A stretch of 64,000 bases of DNA from Alphaproteobacteria bacterium. GTDB lineage: Bacteria; Pseudomonadota; Alphaproteobacteria; UBA8366. Both the position numbers and the translations under genes were made by a program. The notes under the pieces are model-generated. The model was given only the letters and a program-made list of their open reading frames with translations. It had not been told where the DNA came from and made no database searches. The DNA is taken from contig JANQKC010000023.1 in NCBI GenBank assembly GCA_028281325.1, positions 1 to 64,000 on the forward strand, read 5' to 3'. Numbering within the stretch: position 1 is the stretch's first letter; every line of letters begins with the position of its first letter. This document shows positions 1 through 6,847 of the stretch, one piece after another.

Positions 1-98
1 CATCCCTCCAACGCATCCTCGAAACCTTCAGGCCATCCGAATGCGCCCAATACCTCAAAAACTCAGGATATGCTTCCGCCTAAATATGGAATGCTCTA
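1..98 (+). mobile_element. 3' end of an IS630-type insertion sequence
   Basis: The window opens inside an insertion sequence. Bases 3-83 encode the last residues of an IS630-like transposase, and the element seems to end a few bases later at a CTAG tetranucleotide (96-99), the kind of TA-containing target that IS630/Tc1-type elements use. Only the right end is visible, so the left end, the terminal inverted repeat pair and the TA duplication cannot be checked. It lies about 20 bp beyond the coq7 stop and does not interrupt that gene. Confidence 0.6.
3..83 (+). CDS. IS630 family transposase, C-terminal fragment (cut by window edge)
   Basis: The frame is open from base 3 to a TAA at 81-83 and encodes 26 residues. 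The tail E-C-A-Q-Y-L-K-N-S-G-Y-A resembles the usual IS630-family transposase ending (E-C-A-N-Y-F-x-x-A-G-Y). The DDE catalytic residues would lie upstream, outside the window. The assignment rests only on this short C-terminal signature; whether the full copy is intact is unknown. Confidence 0.6.
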   Translation, partial: SLQRILETFRPSECAQYLKNSGYASA

Positions 99-117
99 GC
101 GCGCCGCCGAGACGGGC

Positions 118-669
118 CTAGAATCGTTCCGAGAGCCAGATCGCCAGGCGCGATACCCGCCGCACTGTCCCCGTGAGCAGCGGATAGCCGGGCGCGCCCT
201 CGGCGCCATGGTCGAGCGCCGTATCGCGATGCTCCAACTCCTCGGCCTGGAATTTCTCGACCACGGCGGTCAGCTCCGGATCGCTGTCGCCCAGGCGTTC
301 CAATTGGTCACCGTAGTGGTCGTCGATCTGCTCTTCGACGCCGACCGTACACGCCATCGCGGCGCGTTCGCCCATCAGCGCCGTGCCCGCGCCGAGCAAG
401 TATCCGGCGGCATGCCAGACCGGCAGGAACACCGTCGGCCGGACGCGACGGTCGGCGATCATCTTGTTGAAGCGGTCGAGATGCGCTTCCTCCTGTTTGC
501 CCATATGGCGGATCGTCGGGGCGCTTGGCTTGTTTTTCAACACATCCAACTGCCCGGCGTAGATGCGGACCGCACCGTATTCGCCCGCATGATCGACGCG
601 GACCATGCGTTCACGCTGGCGCGCGGGCGGCGGGTCGCCGGGCAGGTAGGCGGGACCGGGCCGCGCCAT
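118..669 (-). CDS. coq7: Coq7-type demethoxyubiquinone hydroxylase
   Basis: A 183-residue diiron monooxygenase of the Coq7 family, which performs the C6 hydroxylation of demethoxyubiquinol in ubiquinone synthesis at the inner membrane. Ligand motifs of the two carboxylate-histidine pairs are visible: E-Y-G-A near residue 27, K-Q-E-E-A-H near 52-57, V-E-E-Q-I near 104, and E-E-L-E-H near 140. Length matches the short bacterial form. The ATG (669-667) overlaps the dsbB stop as TGATG, so translation is probably coupled to dsbB. An in-frame extension upstream would run inside dsbB and is not family-like. Confidence 0.93.
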   Translation of the reverse strand: MARPGPAYLPGDPPPARQRERMVRVDHAGEYGAVRIYAGQLDVLKNKPSAPTIRHMGKQEEAHLDRFNKMIADRRVRPTVFLPVWHAAGYLLGAGTALMGERAAMACTVGVEEQIDDHYGDQLERLGDSDPELTAVVEKFQAEELEHRDTALDHGAEGAPGYPLLTGTVRRVSRLAIWLSERF

Positions 670-1169
670 CAGACGGCGCCCCGCGTCGCGGCGCGGACGG
701 CGAACAAGCCGGTCGCCAGGGACATCAGGCCGTTGTAGCCGGCCATCGAGACGCCGAAGAGGGTCCACGCCGGGGTATCGCACGCCACGATGGGCTTGTT
801 CATCGATTTCTGCATTTCCGCAAAACTCGCCGGGATCGTGCCGACGCCGCAGGTCGACGGGCCGGGCCACCATTTGTATTCGACGCCGGCATGATAGAAG
901 GCCAGCCCCGCCCCGCCCAGAAGCACGAGACCGCCCAGCAGGACCAGAAGCCGCTGGGCCTTGGTCGGCAGCGCCGGCACGAGCGCGAGGGCCGCGATTG
1001 CGACGGCTCCCCACCATGGCCAGCGCTGATAGAGGCACAGCGGGCACGGTTCCAAACCGCCGACATATTGCGACAGATAGGCGGTGCCCAGTGTCGCCGC
1101 GCCGATCAGCATGACGATCAACGCCGGCGCGGTCACCGGCCGGTCCGATCCCTCTGCTGCCAATGCCAC
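669..1169 (-). CDS. dsbB: disulfide bond formation protein DsbB
   Basis: A 166-residue, four-helix membrane protein of the DsbB family, which reoxidises periplasmic DsbA and passes the electrons to quinone. The first periplasmic loop holds the C-P-L-C redox pair, and the second loop has two further Cys (S-T-C-G and V-A-C-D). It starts at GTG with a GAGG-containing stretch upstream. The TGATG overlap with coq7 joins a quinone-using enzyme to a quinone-making one. Gap to the YqaA-like gene upstream is 19 bp, consistent with one operon. Confidence 0.93.
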   Translation of the reverse strand: MALAAEGSDRPVTAPALIVMLIGAATLGTAYLSQYVGGLEPCPLCLYQRWPWWGAVAIAALALVPALPTKAQRLLVLLGGLVLLGGAGLAFYHAGVEYKWWPGPSTCGVGTIPASFAEMQKSMNKPIVACDTPAWTLFGVSMAGYNGLMSLATGLFAVRAATRGAV

Positions 1170-1188
1170 CGAAATGCCCTCGCCTCGC

Positions 1189-1770
1189 TTAGACGGTTAA
1201 TCCGATCACCAGGAATCCTAGGAATAAGATGGCGAAGAACAAGAAGGCGAGCAAGCCCAGCCGAGCCTCAATGAAGGTCCGGATCGGTGCGCCAAATCGC
1301 CACAGCAAGGCGCAGACGATGAGGAATCGGGCGCCGCGGCTCAACACCGATGCGGTGATGAAGGTGGTCAGGTCCAGTTGCACGACGCCGGTGGCGATGG
1401 TGATCACTTTATACGGAATCGGCGTGAAACCGCCCGCGGCCACGATCCAGCCGCCATACTCTTCGTACCAGCCCTGGAAGACCCCGTATTTGTCGGCATA
1501 GCCGTAGAAATCGATGATCGGCCGTCCGACCTCCTCGTAGAGGTAGTAGCCGATGCCATAGCCCAGGATGCCGCCGACCACGGACGCGATCGTGGCGACC
1601 GCCAGGATGGTCCAAGCCCGCTCGCGGGCGGCCAGAACCATGGGAATGATCATGACGTCGGGCGGAATCGGAAAGAAAATGCTTTCCGCGGCGGCGATAA
1701 CGGCAAGCCAGGCCAGGGCATGGCGATGTGCGGCCAGCGCCATGGTCCAATCGTAAAGGGAGCGCAGCAT
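1189..1770 (-). CDS. YqaA/DedA-family membrane protein
   Basis: 193 residues with about five hydrophobic segments. The family signatures E-S-I-F-F-P-I-P-P-D near the N-terminus and F-T-P-I-P-Y-K-V-I-T-I-A-T-G in the middle identify the DedA/SNARE-associated superfamily, YqaA branch. Such proteins are linked to lipid flipping and membrane homeostasis, but the exact substrate here is unknown. The start at 1770 was chosen because its ATG overlaps the TPR gene stop as TGATG; a longer in-frame start lies inside that upstream gene. Confidence 0.88.
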   Translation of the reverse strand: MLRSLYDWTMALAAHRHALAWLAVIAAAESIFFPIPPDVMIIPMVLAARERAWTILAVATIASVVGGILGYGIGYYLYEEVGRPIIDFYGYADKYGVFQGWYEEYGGWIVAAGGFTPIPYKVITIATGVVQLDLTTFITASVLSRGARFLIVCALLWRFGAPIRTFIEARLGLLAFLFFAILFLGFLVIGLTV

Positions 1771-3536
1771 CAGTTGGGTTTGAAATCCTTCAAGGCGTCG
1801 GCGATCGACGAGACGACGGAGTCCCAATCATCGGGCGCCGGTTGGCGGAACAGTTGCACCGTGGGATACCACGGCGAGTCGTTCCGGCCAATCTGCCATC
1901 GCCAATCCGGCGCATGCGGCAGCATGATCCAGGTCGGCCGGGCCAGCGCGCCCGCGAGATGGGCGGCCAAGGTATCGACGCTGATGACCAGGTCAAGCTC
2001 GGCCATTGCGGCGGCGGTGGCGTCGACCGTGTTGTGGAACGGCAGATACTCCACCATCGGTACACCGGCCTCGGCGATTGCCGCGCTGACGTCGCCGGCT
2101 TGCAGGCTGACCCATTCCACGCCGTCGATGTCGAATAACGGGCGCAACCGATCGAGCGTCATCGACCGTCGGCGGTCGGCCGGGTGTTTCGGGTTGCCCG
2201 CCCAGGCGAGACCGACACGCAACGTTGTCGTTCGCGCGGGAAGCGGGGATGGCGTCCCCGGCGGCACGTCGAGATAGGGCGTCTCCCCGGGAATGTCGTC
2301 GATCGATCCGCGCATGAGATGGGGCAGGCTCATCAGCGGCGCATGGCGGTCGTACAGCGGCGCGTCCTTGTAAGCCGACACGACGGTGATCGACTGATTG
2401 AGCGTGCCGAGCAGGTTTTTCAGGGCTGGCGGGCACGCGATGATGACGGTCGCGCCCATCTCGGCCAGGAGGGCGGCGTAGCGGCTGAACTGTATGCTGT
2501 CGCCCAGCCCTTGTTCCGTGTAAAGCAGGATCGTCTGCTGTGCCGGCGACGTGCCGTCCCATTCCGGCCCGACGACGGGCGCCTTCACGAAGTTGGGTTT
2601 ATTGCGGCGCCATTCGTAGGCCGCGAACCCTTCCGCCATCCGGCCGTCCAGCAGCAGCGTCATGGCGTAGTTCCAGTAATAGTCCGGATCGGCCGGCTCG
2701 CGGGCGAGGGCGCATTCATGCGCCATCCGCGCCTCGGTAAGGCGTAGCCGGTCTTGCAGCAGGTTGCCGAGGTTGCTCCAGGCGCGGGCGAACCCAGCGT
2801 CGCAGGCAAGCGCCTTGTTCAACGCATCTTCCGCTTCGTCGAGATGGCCGGATCGGTGCAGCACCGCGGCCAGGTCGGTGCGGACGCTGGGGTCGTCGGG
2901 CGCCAGGGCGCAGGCGCATTGCAGCAACGGCAGCGCATCGTCGTCCCGGCCGGCATCGTGCAACGCGATGCCGAGATTGTTCAGCGCCAGCAGGTTATCG
3001 GGCTCTTCCCGCACCGCGGTTTCGTAGGCTTCGATGGCTTCGTCCAGCCGGTCCAGCCGTTGCAGCGCGGTGGCCAGGTTCACGGACGCCGTGGCGTTCT
3101 GCGGTTCCTTCTCCAGCGCTATGCGATAGTGCTCGACGGCTTCTTCGTACCGGTTGAGCGCCAGGCAGGCGTCGCCGATCGCCGCGTAGACGATCGCCGC
3201 ATCCAGGTTCTGCGCCTGAAGGGCCGGCAGCAACCCGTCCAGCAGGTCGAGCGCTTCCTGGTGATGCTCGGCCTCCGCCAAGGCGATCGCATATTCGGCT
3301 TTCAGTTCGATGCGATGCGGCGCGCAGGCGACGGCCCGTTCCAGGCTGGTCACGGCTTCCGCGGCGTCGCCGTTCATGCGGCAGGCGCTGCCGAGCAGGC
3401 CCCAGATTTGCCCATTCTCCTGGTTCGACTGCAGCATGGCGCGGTACAGCGCCGCCGCCGCCCGGTAGTCACCGTCCTGGTGCAGTTCGAGCGCCAGCTT
3501 CAGCGTGGCTTCGTTGGACGCTTGATTGGTTGCCAT
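1770..3536 (-). CDS. TPR-repeat glycosyltransferase-like protein
   Basis: 588 residues. Roughly residues 5-300 are about eight tetratricopeptide repeats with typical A-L-x-x-x-P-x-N spacing (for example the stretch around D-N-L-L-A-L-N-N-L-G). The C-terminal half looks like a GT-B glycosyltransferase related to GT9/GT41: G-L-A-W-A-G-N-P-K-H near residue 445 and V-I-S-V-D-T-L-A-A-H near 525. It could be an O-linked protein glycosyltransferase or a heptosyltransferase-like enzyme; the acceptor is unknown. The ATG at 3536 has a GGGTGGG just upstream; a start 39 bp earlier lacks one and would overlap the next gene. Confidence 0.8.
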   Translation of the reverse strand: MATNQASNEATLKLALELHQDGDYRAAAALYRAMLQSNQENGQIWGLLGSACRMNGDAAEAVTSLERAVACAPHRIELKAEYAIALAEAEHHQEALDLLDGLLPALQAQNLDAAIVYAAIGDACLALNRYEEAVEHYRIALEKEPQNATASVNLATALQRLDRLDEAIEAYETAVREEPDNLLALNNLGIALHDAGRDDDALPLLQCACALAPDDPSVRTDLAAVLHRSGHLDEAEDALNKALACDAGFARAWSNLGNLLQDRLRLTEARMAHECALAREPADPDYYWNYAMTLLLDGRMAEGFAAYEWRRNKPNFVKAPVVGPEWDGTSPAQQTILLYTEQGLGDSIQFSRYAALLAEMGATVIIACPPALKNLLGTLNQSITVVSAYKDAPLYDRHAPLMSLPHLMRGSIDDIPGETPYLDVPPGTPSPLPARTTTLRVGLAWAGNPKHPADRRRSMTLDRLRPLFDIDGVEWVSLQAGDVSAAIAEAGVPMVEYLPFHNTVDATAAAMAELDLVISVDTLAAHLAGALARPTWIMLPHAPDWRWQIGRNDSPWYPTVQLFRQPAPDDWDSVVSSIADALKDFKPN

Positions 3537-3549
3537 GCCCACCCGGGCG

Positions 3550-4008
3550 TTACTGCGTTTCGGGGCGGTCGCCATGCGACTTTTGCGGCGTGCCAGGGTT
3601 CAAAGATATGTGTGTATGCAGACCTTTCCACGGGTCGCCTCGTTTGGCGCGTCCGAACAGGACCGTCGCGCGGCCCGGTCGTGGATAAGGGCCGCCCTTT
3701 TCGTCGATCCCCTTCGATTGCCAGGTGATGACGCCGAACGCCAACAAGCCGTCCTGCGAGACGCCGGCGCGCAGGGTATCCAGGTTGAACTTGAATCCCT
3801 CGATCGTCGGCCAGATGGAGCGCCATTGCCGTTGTTCCAGGTTGTCCAGTCCGTCGACCGTGTCCATGAAGGTGCCGAAGCCGATGACGTCGGGGTCGAA
3901 GAGATCGCGGGCGGCTGTGAAGTTCACCGCGTCCACATGCTTGTCCCAGGTCGCGAACCAATCGCGGATCGCCGCCACGTCTTCCGGCGGCGCTTCATAC
4001 CCCAGCAT
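3550..4008 (-). CDS. SnoaL-like / NTF2-fold protein
   Basis: 152 residues with the NTF2-like layout: an N-terminal helix (D-V-A-A-I-R-D-W-F-A-T-W), then D-P-D-V-I-G-F-G-T and a C-terminal sheet ending W-K-G-L-H-T-H-I-S. Such proteins are often small enzymes or ligand-binding domains, and no function can be read here. The start at 4008 is preceded by AGAGGGGG; an earlier ATG at 4044 is less well placed. It is the first gene of the minus-strand run ending in coq7, with 13 bp to the TPR gene. Confidence 0.8.
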   Translation of the reverse strand: MLGYEAPPEDVAAIRDWFATWDKHVDAVNFTAARDLFDPDVIGFGTFMDTVDGLDNLEQRQWRSIWPTIEGFKFNLDTLRAGVSQDGLLAFGVITWQSKGIDEKGGPYPRPGRATVLFGRAKRGDPWKGLHTHISLNPGTPQKSHGDRPETQ

Positions 4009-4132
4009 CGACACCCCCTCTTTCGTGTTAACCCTCGGCAGCATACGCGGTGTTGCGCCGCAACGCGAGGGGGCAATGGCGGCCGTCGCGGCGCGGCCCG
4101 GCGGGACTCGCCGCCAAAAGCGAAACTCGCCG

Positions 4133-4160
4133 TTGACCGGCCCGTTGCCAGGCCTATAGT
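4133..4160 (+). promoter_or_regulatory. sigma-70-type promoter for tRNA-Leu
   Basis: TTGACC at 4133-4138 and TATAGT at 4155-4160 are 16 bp apart, close to consensus and 19 bp before the mature tRNA 5' end. A G/C-rich discriminator follows, as usual for stable RNA promoters. Confidence 0.75.
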
Positions 4161-4179
4161 GGGGCCGTCCTGGTACCGT

Positions 4180-4265
4180 GCCCCTGTGGCGGAACTGGTA
4201 GACGCGCGTGACTCAAAATCACGTTTCCTTTGGAAGTGGGAGTTCGAGTCTCCCTGGGGGCACCA
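4180..4265 (+). tRNA. tRNA-Leu (anticodon CAA)
   Basis: An 86-nt class II tRNA with encoded CCA. The acceptor stem pairs G-C-C-C-C-T-G with T-G-G-G-G-G-C (two wobbles). The anticodon stem CGTGA/TCACG encloses loop CTCAAAA, giving anticodon CAA for UUG. A long variable arm precedes the T stem GGGAG/CTCCC with TTCGAGT loop. It stands alone, with its own promoter. Confidence 0.95.
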
Positions 4266-4584
4266 TTTTCTCTATAGTGTTTCAATCGCTTGACCAAACG
4301 CCTTCGCCGCCTACGTGCTGAGGCAGGCGATTGCGTGTTTAAGCGCCATTCTCCGCGGGCCCGGTAGCGCCGCGCCTTGCGGAGGCTGGGTGCGGAACAC
4401 TGCGGCAGCCTAGCCGGAACCGCGCTAGCGCTGCCTGAAAACCGGCCGGCTGACCAAAAAGTCTTTGCTAACGCATTACGACCATCGCGGTAGGTGATGA
4501 TGCATAACGGTGACTGTCGCGGGTGCCTTGAACGGGGATTTTCGAGCTTCTCCGAGGGTGTCGCATCCCTGTCCGTCCTTTCAC
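4266..4584. other. intergenic region between tRNA-Leu and the iron-uptake locus
   Basis: About 320 bp with no credible gene on either strand. A long minus-strand frame here runs through the tRNA in antisense and is not protein-like. I see no integrase fragment and no repeat of the tRNA 3' end that would mark an attachment site. Confidence 0.6.
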
Positions 4585-4911
4585 CTAGTCGGTGCATCCT
4601 TCGGCTGGCTTGCGCCGACAGGGTCGCCCTCGGCTTACCGCAGGCCTTGCGCTGTAGGTCAGCGATAGAACGGTCATGAGCGCGGCGGCGGTAAGCGCGC
4701 CAAACCAAAACACCGGGCCGACTGCCCAACCGAATCCGACAATGGAAACGACGAATGACAGGCCGAGCAACATCCAACCGATAAACCGTAAGACCAAGGC
4801 GCGCCATCTATCGGGCGGTGTATCGAACAGATCACGATGATGTCGGGGCATCGACACAGCGAGTGCGGCGAAACCAGCCACGGACAAACAAAAGGTTGCA
4901 AGGGCCATCAT
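4585..4911 (-). CDS. DUF3325 family small membrane protein
   Basis: 108 residues with about three hydrophobic helices (M-M-A-L-A-T-F-C-L-S..., I-G-W-M-L-L-G-L-S-F, V-F-W-F-G-A-L-T-A-A). The pattern and position fit DUF3325, a small inner-membrane protein encoded with PepSY reductases in siderophore-uptake operons. It starts only 4 bp after the PepSY stop, so it is the last gene of that operon. Its role is inferred from context: probably helping inner-membrane handling of iron or siderophore. Confidence 0.75.
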   Translation of the reverse strand: MMALATFCLSVAGFAALAVSMPRHHRDLFDTPPDRWRALVLRFIGWMLLGLSFVVSIVGFGWAVGPVFWFGALTAAALMTVLSLTYSARPAVSRGRPCRRKPAEGCTD

Positions 4912-4915
4912 CGCG

Positions 4916-6448
4916 CTAACGCCGGGACGACCGGAGGGACCTGCTCCGCCACGCGGCGATGGCGAAGGCGACGCCGAAGGTCAACATCGTCAGGTCGACG
5001 CCCGCAAGATCCCAAACACCTGCCGGCACGGTATTGCCCAGGTGTTTATCGGTCGTCAGCGCGTTGACCGCGGGCAACAGCCCGAAGGCGGCGGCGGCAA
5101 GCCAGAGTTGCTCCGTCCATGCCCTCCCGCCGGGGCGGAGAAAGGCGTGCGATAACAGGATGGTCCATACAAGGAAAAGACTATGCGCTTCCCAGGCCGC
5201 GCGGTTGTCCACACCCACGGGGATCAGCCGATTGGCCCAGAAATAGCCGGCAATCGCTACGGGCAAGCCGACAATCGTGCCGACATTCAGTCCCTCGACC
5301 AGCCGAAAACCGATTGTTCCGGCAGATTTTTGGCGTCGTTTCGCGGTCCACACGATCAAGCCGGTCCCGATCATCGCCGTACCGATAAGCCCTGAGATGA
5401 AATACAGCCACCGCAGCACTGGCCCGGCGAACAAACCCTCATGCAGACCCAGGAGCGTTCGCCATACGACGATCGGCGCGGCGCGCGGGACGGACTCGTC
5501 CAGAAGCTCGCCGGTCGTTCCGTCGAAGGTCAGTACCCGCCGTGCCTGCGTTGGCGTGCGTACGCCGCCGGAAAGAACGATACGGGCATTGGCGTCGCCG
5601 GGATTATGGATTTCGAGAACCCGCAGACCCCCCGTTCCCCACTCGGCTTGCGTGCTTTTGACTAAGGGGGCAAGTGCGATAAGCGGTACGGATACACCCG
5701 AACGGTCCGGCATGGAGGCGCGGCCGGACAGTTCGTCGAAGTACCGCGCGTGGGCGTCCTCTTCGGCCCCGTAGCTCGCTGTAATAACGGGCGCCATGTA
5801 GATATAGGCGAAGAAGACCAATCCGGAATACGTGATCATCACGTGAAACGGCAATGCCGTGACGCCCAGCACATTGTGAAGGTCGAGCCAGGAGCGCTGC
5901 CCCTTGCGGGGCCGGAAGGTGAAGAAATCGCGAAAAACCCGCTTATGGATGACGACGCCGGTTACGATCGCGATCAACATGGCCATGGCGCAAAGGCCGA
6001 CGATCCAGTTTGCTGCGAGGTTCGGTAAGTAGTGCAGGTCATAGTGCATGCGGTAGAGAAATTGCCCGCCGCCGGTGTCGCGGTGGCGAATTGATGCGCC
6101 GGTGGCGGCGTCCAGAAAATCGCTGCCGGTCGCGCTTGCTCCGTTATTTGCGGGCCGCGGATTGAGCCAAAAAACGAATACATCGGGCGAGCGGTCGTCC
6201 GGGAGCTGAACGAACCAGCGCTTCGCATCGGGAGCGGTTCGTTCCAACATGGCCTGCGCTACGGCCACCGCGCTCTTCGGTGGCACGGTCGCCTGCGTCA
6301 GCGGCCGTTCCGGTTGCATCCACCGGTCGATCTCCGAATCGAAGTATCCCGCCGTTCCGGTTAGGAACACGAAAAAGAGCACCCATCCGACCAACAACCC
6401 GCTCCAAGTATGGACAGGCGCCATCGCCTGGCGGAACGAGAACCTCAT
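4916..6448 (-). CDS. PepSY-associated membrane protein, probable ferrisiderophore reductase (PiuB/FpvG-like)
   Basis: 510 residues with four main transmembrane segments and two periplasmic PepSY-type regions. Conserved His suggest haem binding: P-V-H-T-W-S-G in helix 1, H-Y-D-L-H-Y-L-P before helix 2, L-D-L-H-N-V-L-G and L-P-F-H-V-M in helix 3, and L-L-G-L-H-E-G before helix 4. Relatives such as FpvG reduce ferric siderophores at the inner membrane. The ATG at 6448 overlaps the DUF3649 stop as ATGA, so the two are translationally coupled. A start further upstream lies inside DUF3649. Confidence 0.88.
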   Translation of the reverse strand: MRFSFRQAMAPVHTWSGLLVGWVLFFVFLTGTAGYFDSEIDRWMQPERPLTQATVPPKSAVAVAQAMLERTAPDAKRWFVQLPDDRSPDVFVFWLNPRPANNGASATGSDFLDAATGASIRHRDTGGGQFLYRMHYDLHYLPNLAANWIVGLCAMAMLIAIVTGVVIHKRVFRDFFTFRPRKGQRSWLDLHNVLGVTALPFHVMITYSGLVFFAYIYMAPVITASYGAEEDAHARYFDELSGRASMPDRSGVSVPLIALAPLVKSTQAEWGTGGLRVLEIHNPGDANARIVLSGGVRTPTQARRVLTFDGTTGELLDESVPRAAPIVVWRTLLGLHEGLFAGPVLRWLYFISGLIGTAMIGTGLIVWTAKRRQKSAGTIGFRLVEGLNVGTIVGLPVAIAGYFWANRLIPVGVDNRAAWEAHSLFLVWTILLSHAFLRPGGRAWTEQLWLAAAAFGLLPAVNALTTDKHLGNTVPAGVWDLAGVDLTMLTFGVAFAIAAWRSRSLRSSRR

Positions 6449-6732
6449 GGGCCAGGGCTTGGCGCGGCGGACCAAGCGAGAAAGCCGACTATGGCGGTTG
6501 ATAGCGCTATTCCGACGACGGCTCGCGTAACCGTGCGCGCGCCGAATGCCCAGATTATCGCTCCGGCGTAAAAACAGAAACTGGCCAACAAACCGCTCAT
6601 CACCGCCTCCACCCTCGCCATGGGCAGGATGTGAGAAAGCCAGATGGCGGCCGCGTAGGAGAACAGATACCCGCCGATAACGGCCGTTGCCGATCGTGCG
6701 GCAACGGCCAAGTGTGCGGTGTTCGGCGTCAT
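6445..6732 (-). CDS. DUF3649 family small membrane protein
   Basis: 95 residues with three hydrophobic segments (S-A-T-A-V-I-G-G-Y-L-F-S-Y-A-A-A, V-M-S-G-L-L-A-S-F-C-F-Y-A-G-A-I-I and a C-terminal one). This matches DUF3649, found between TonB receptors and PepSY proteins in siderophore operons. The start M-T-P-N-T-A-H at 6732 is preferred; the upstream extension is Arg-rich and not family-like. It overlaps the next gene by 4 bases. Confidence 0.78.
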   Translation of the reverse strand: MTPNTAHLAVAARSATAVIGGYLFSYAAAIWLSHILPMARVEAVMSGLLASFCFYAGAIIWAFGARTVTRAVVGIALSTAIVGFLAWSAAPSPGP

Positions 6733-6847
6733 GCTTCGGGTCTGCCGTGCATAATGCCGCAGGTTGACCGTCGCGGCCGCGGTCCGCCGGCGCTGGAACA
6801 AGGCGTCGGGACGAATGTCGTGGGAGTGGTTCGCGTCAAAGGACTCT

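Noticed and set aside
4154-4807. Long minus-strand frame overlapping the tRNA gene
   Set aside because: Its C-terminal part is the antisense of tRNA-Leu, a well-known source of spurious proteins containing E-T-R-T-P-T. It also overlaps DUF3325.
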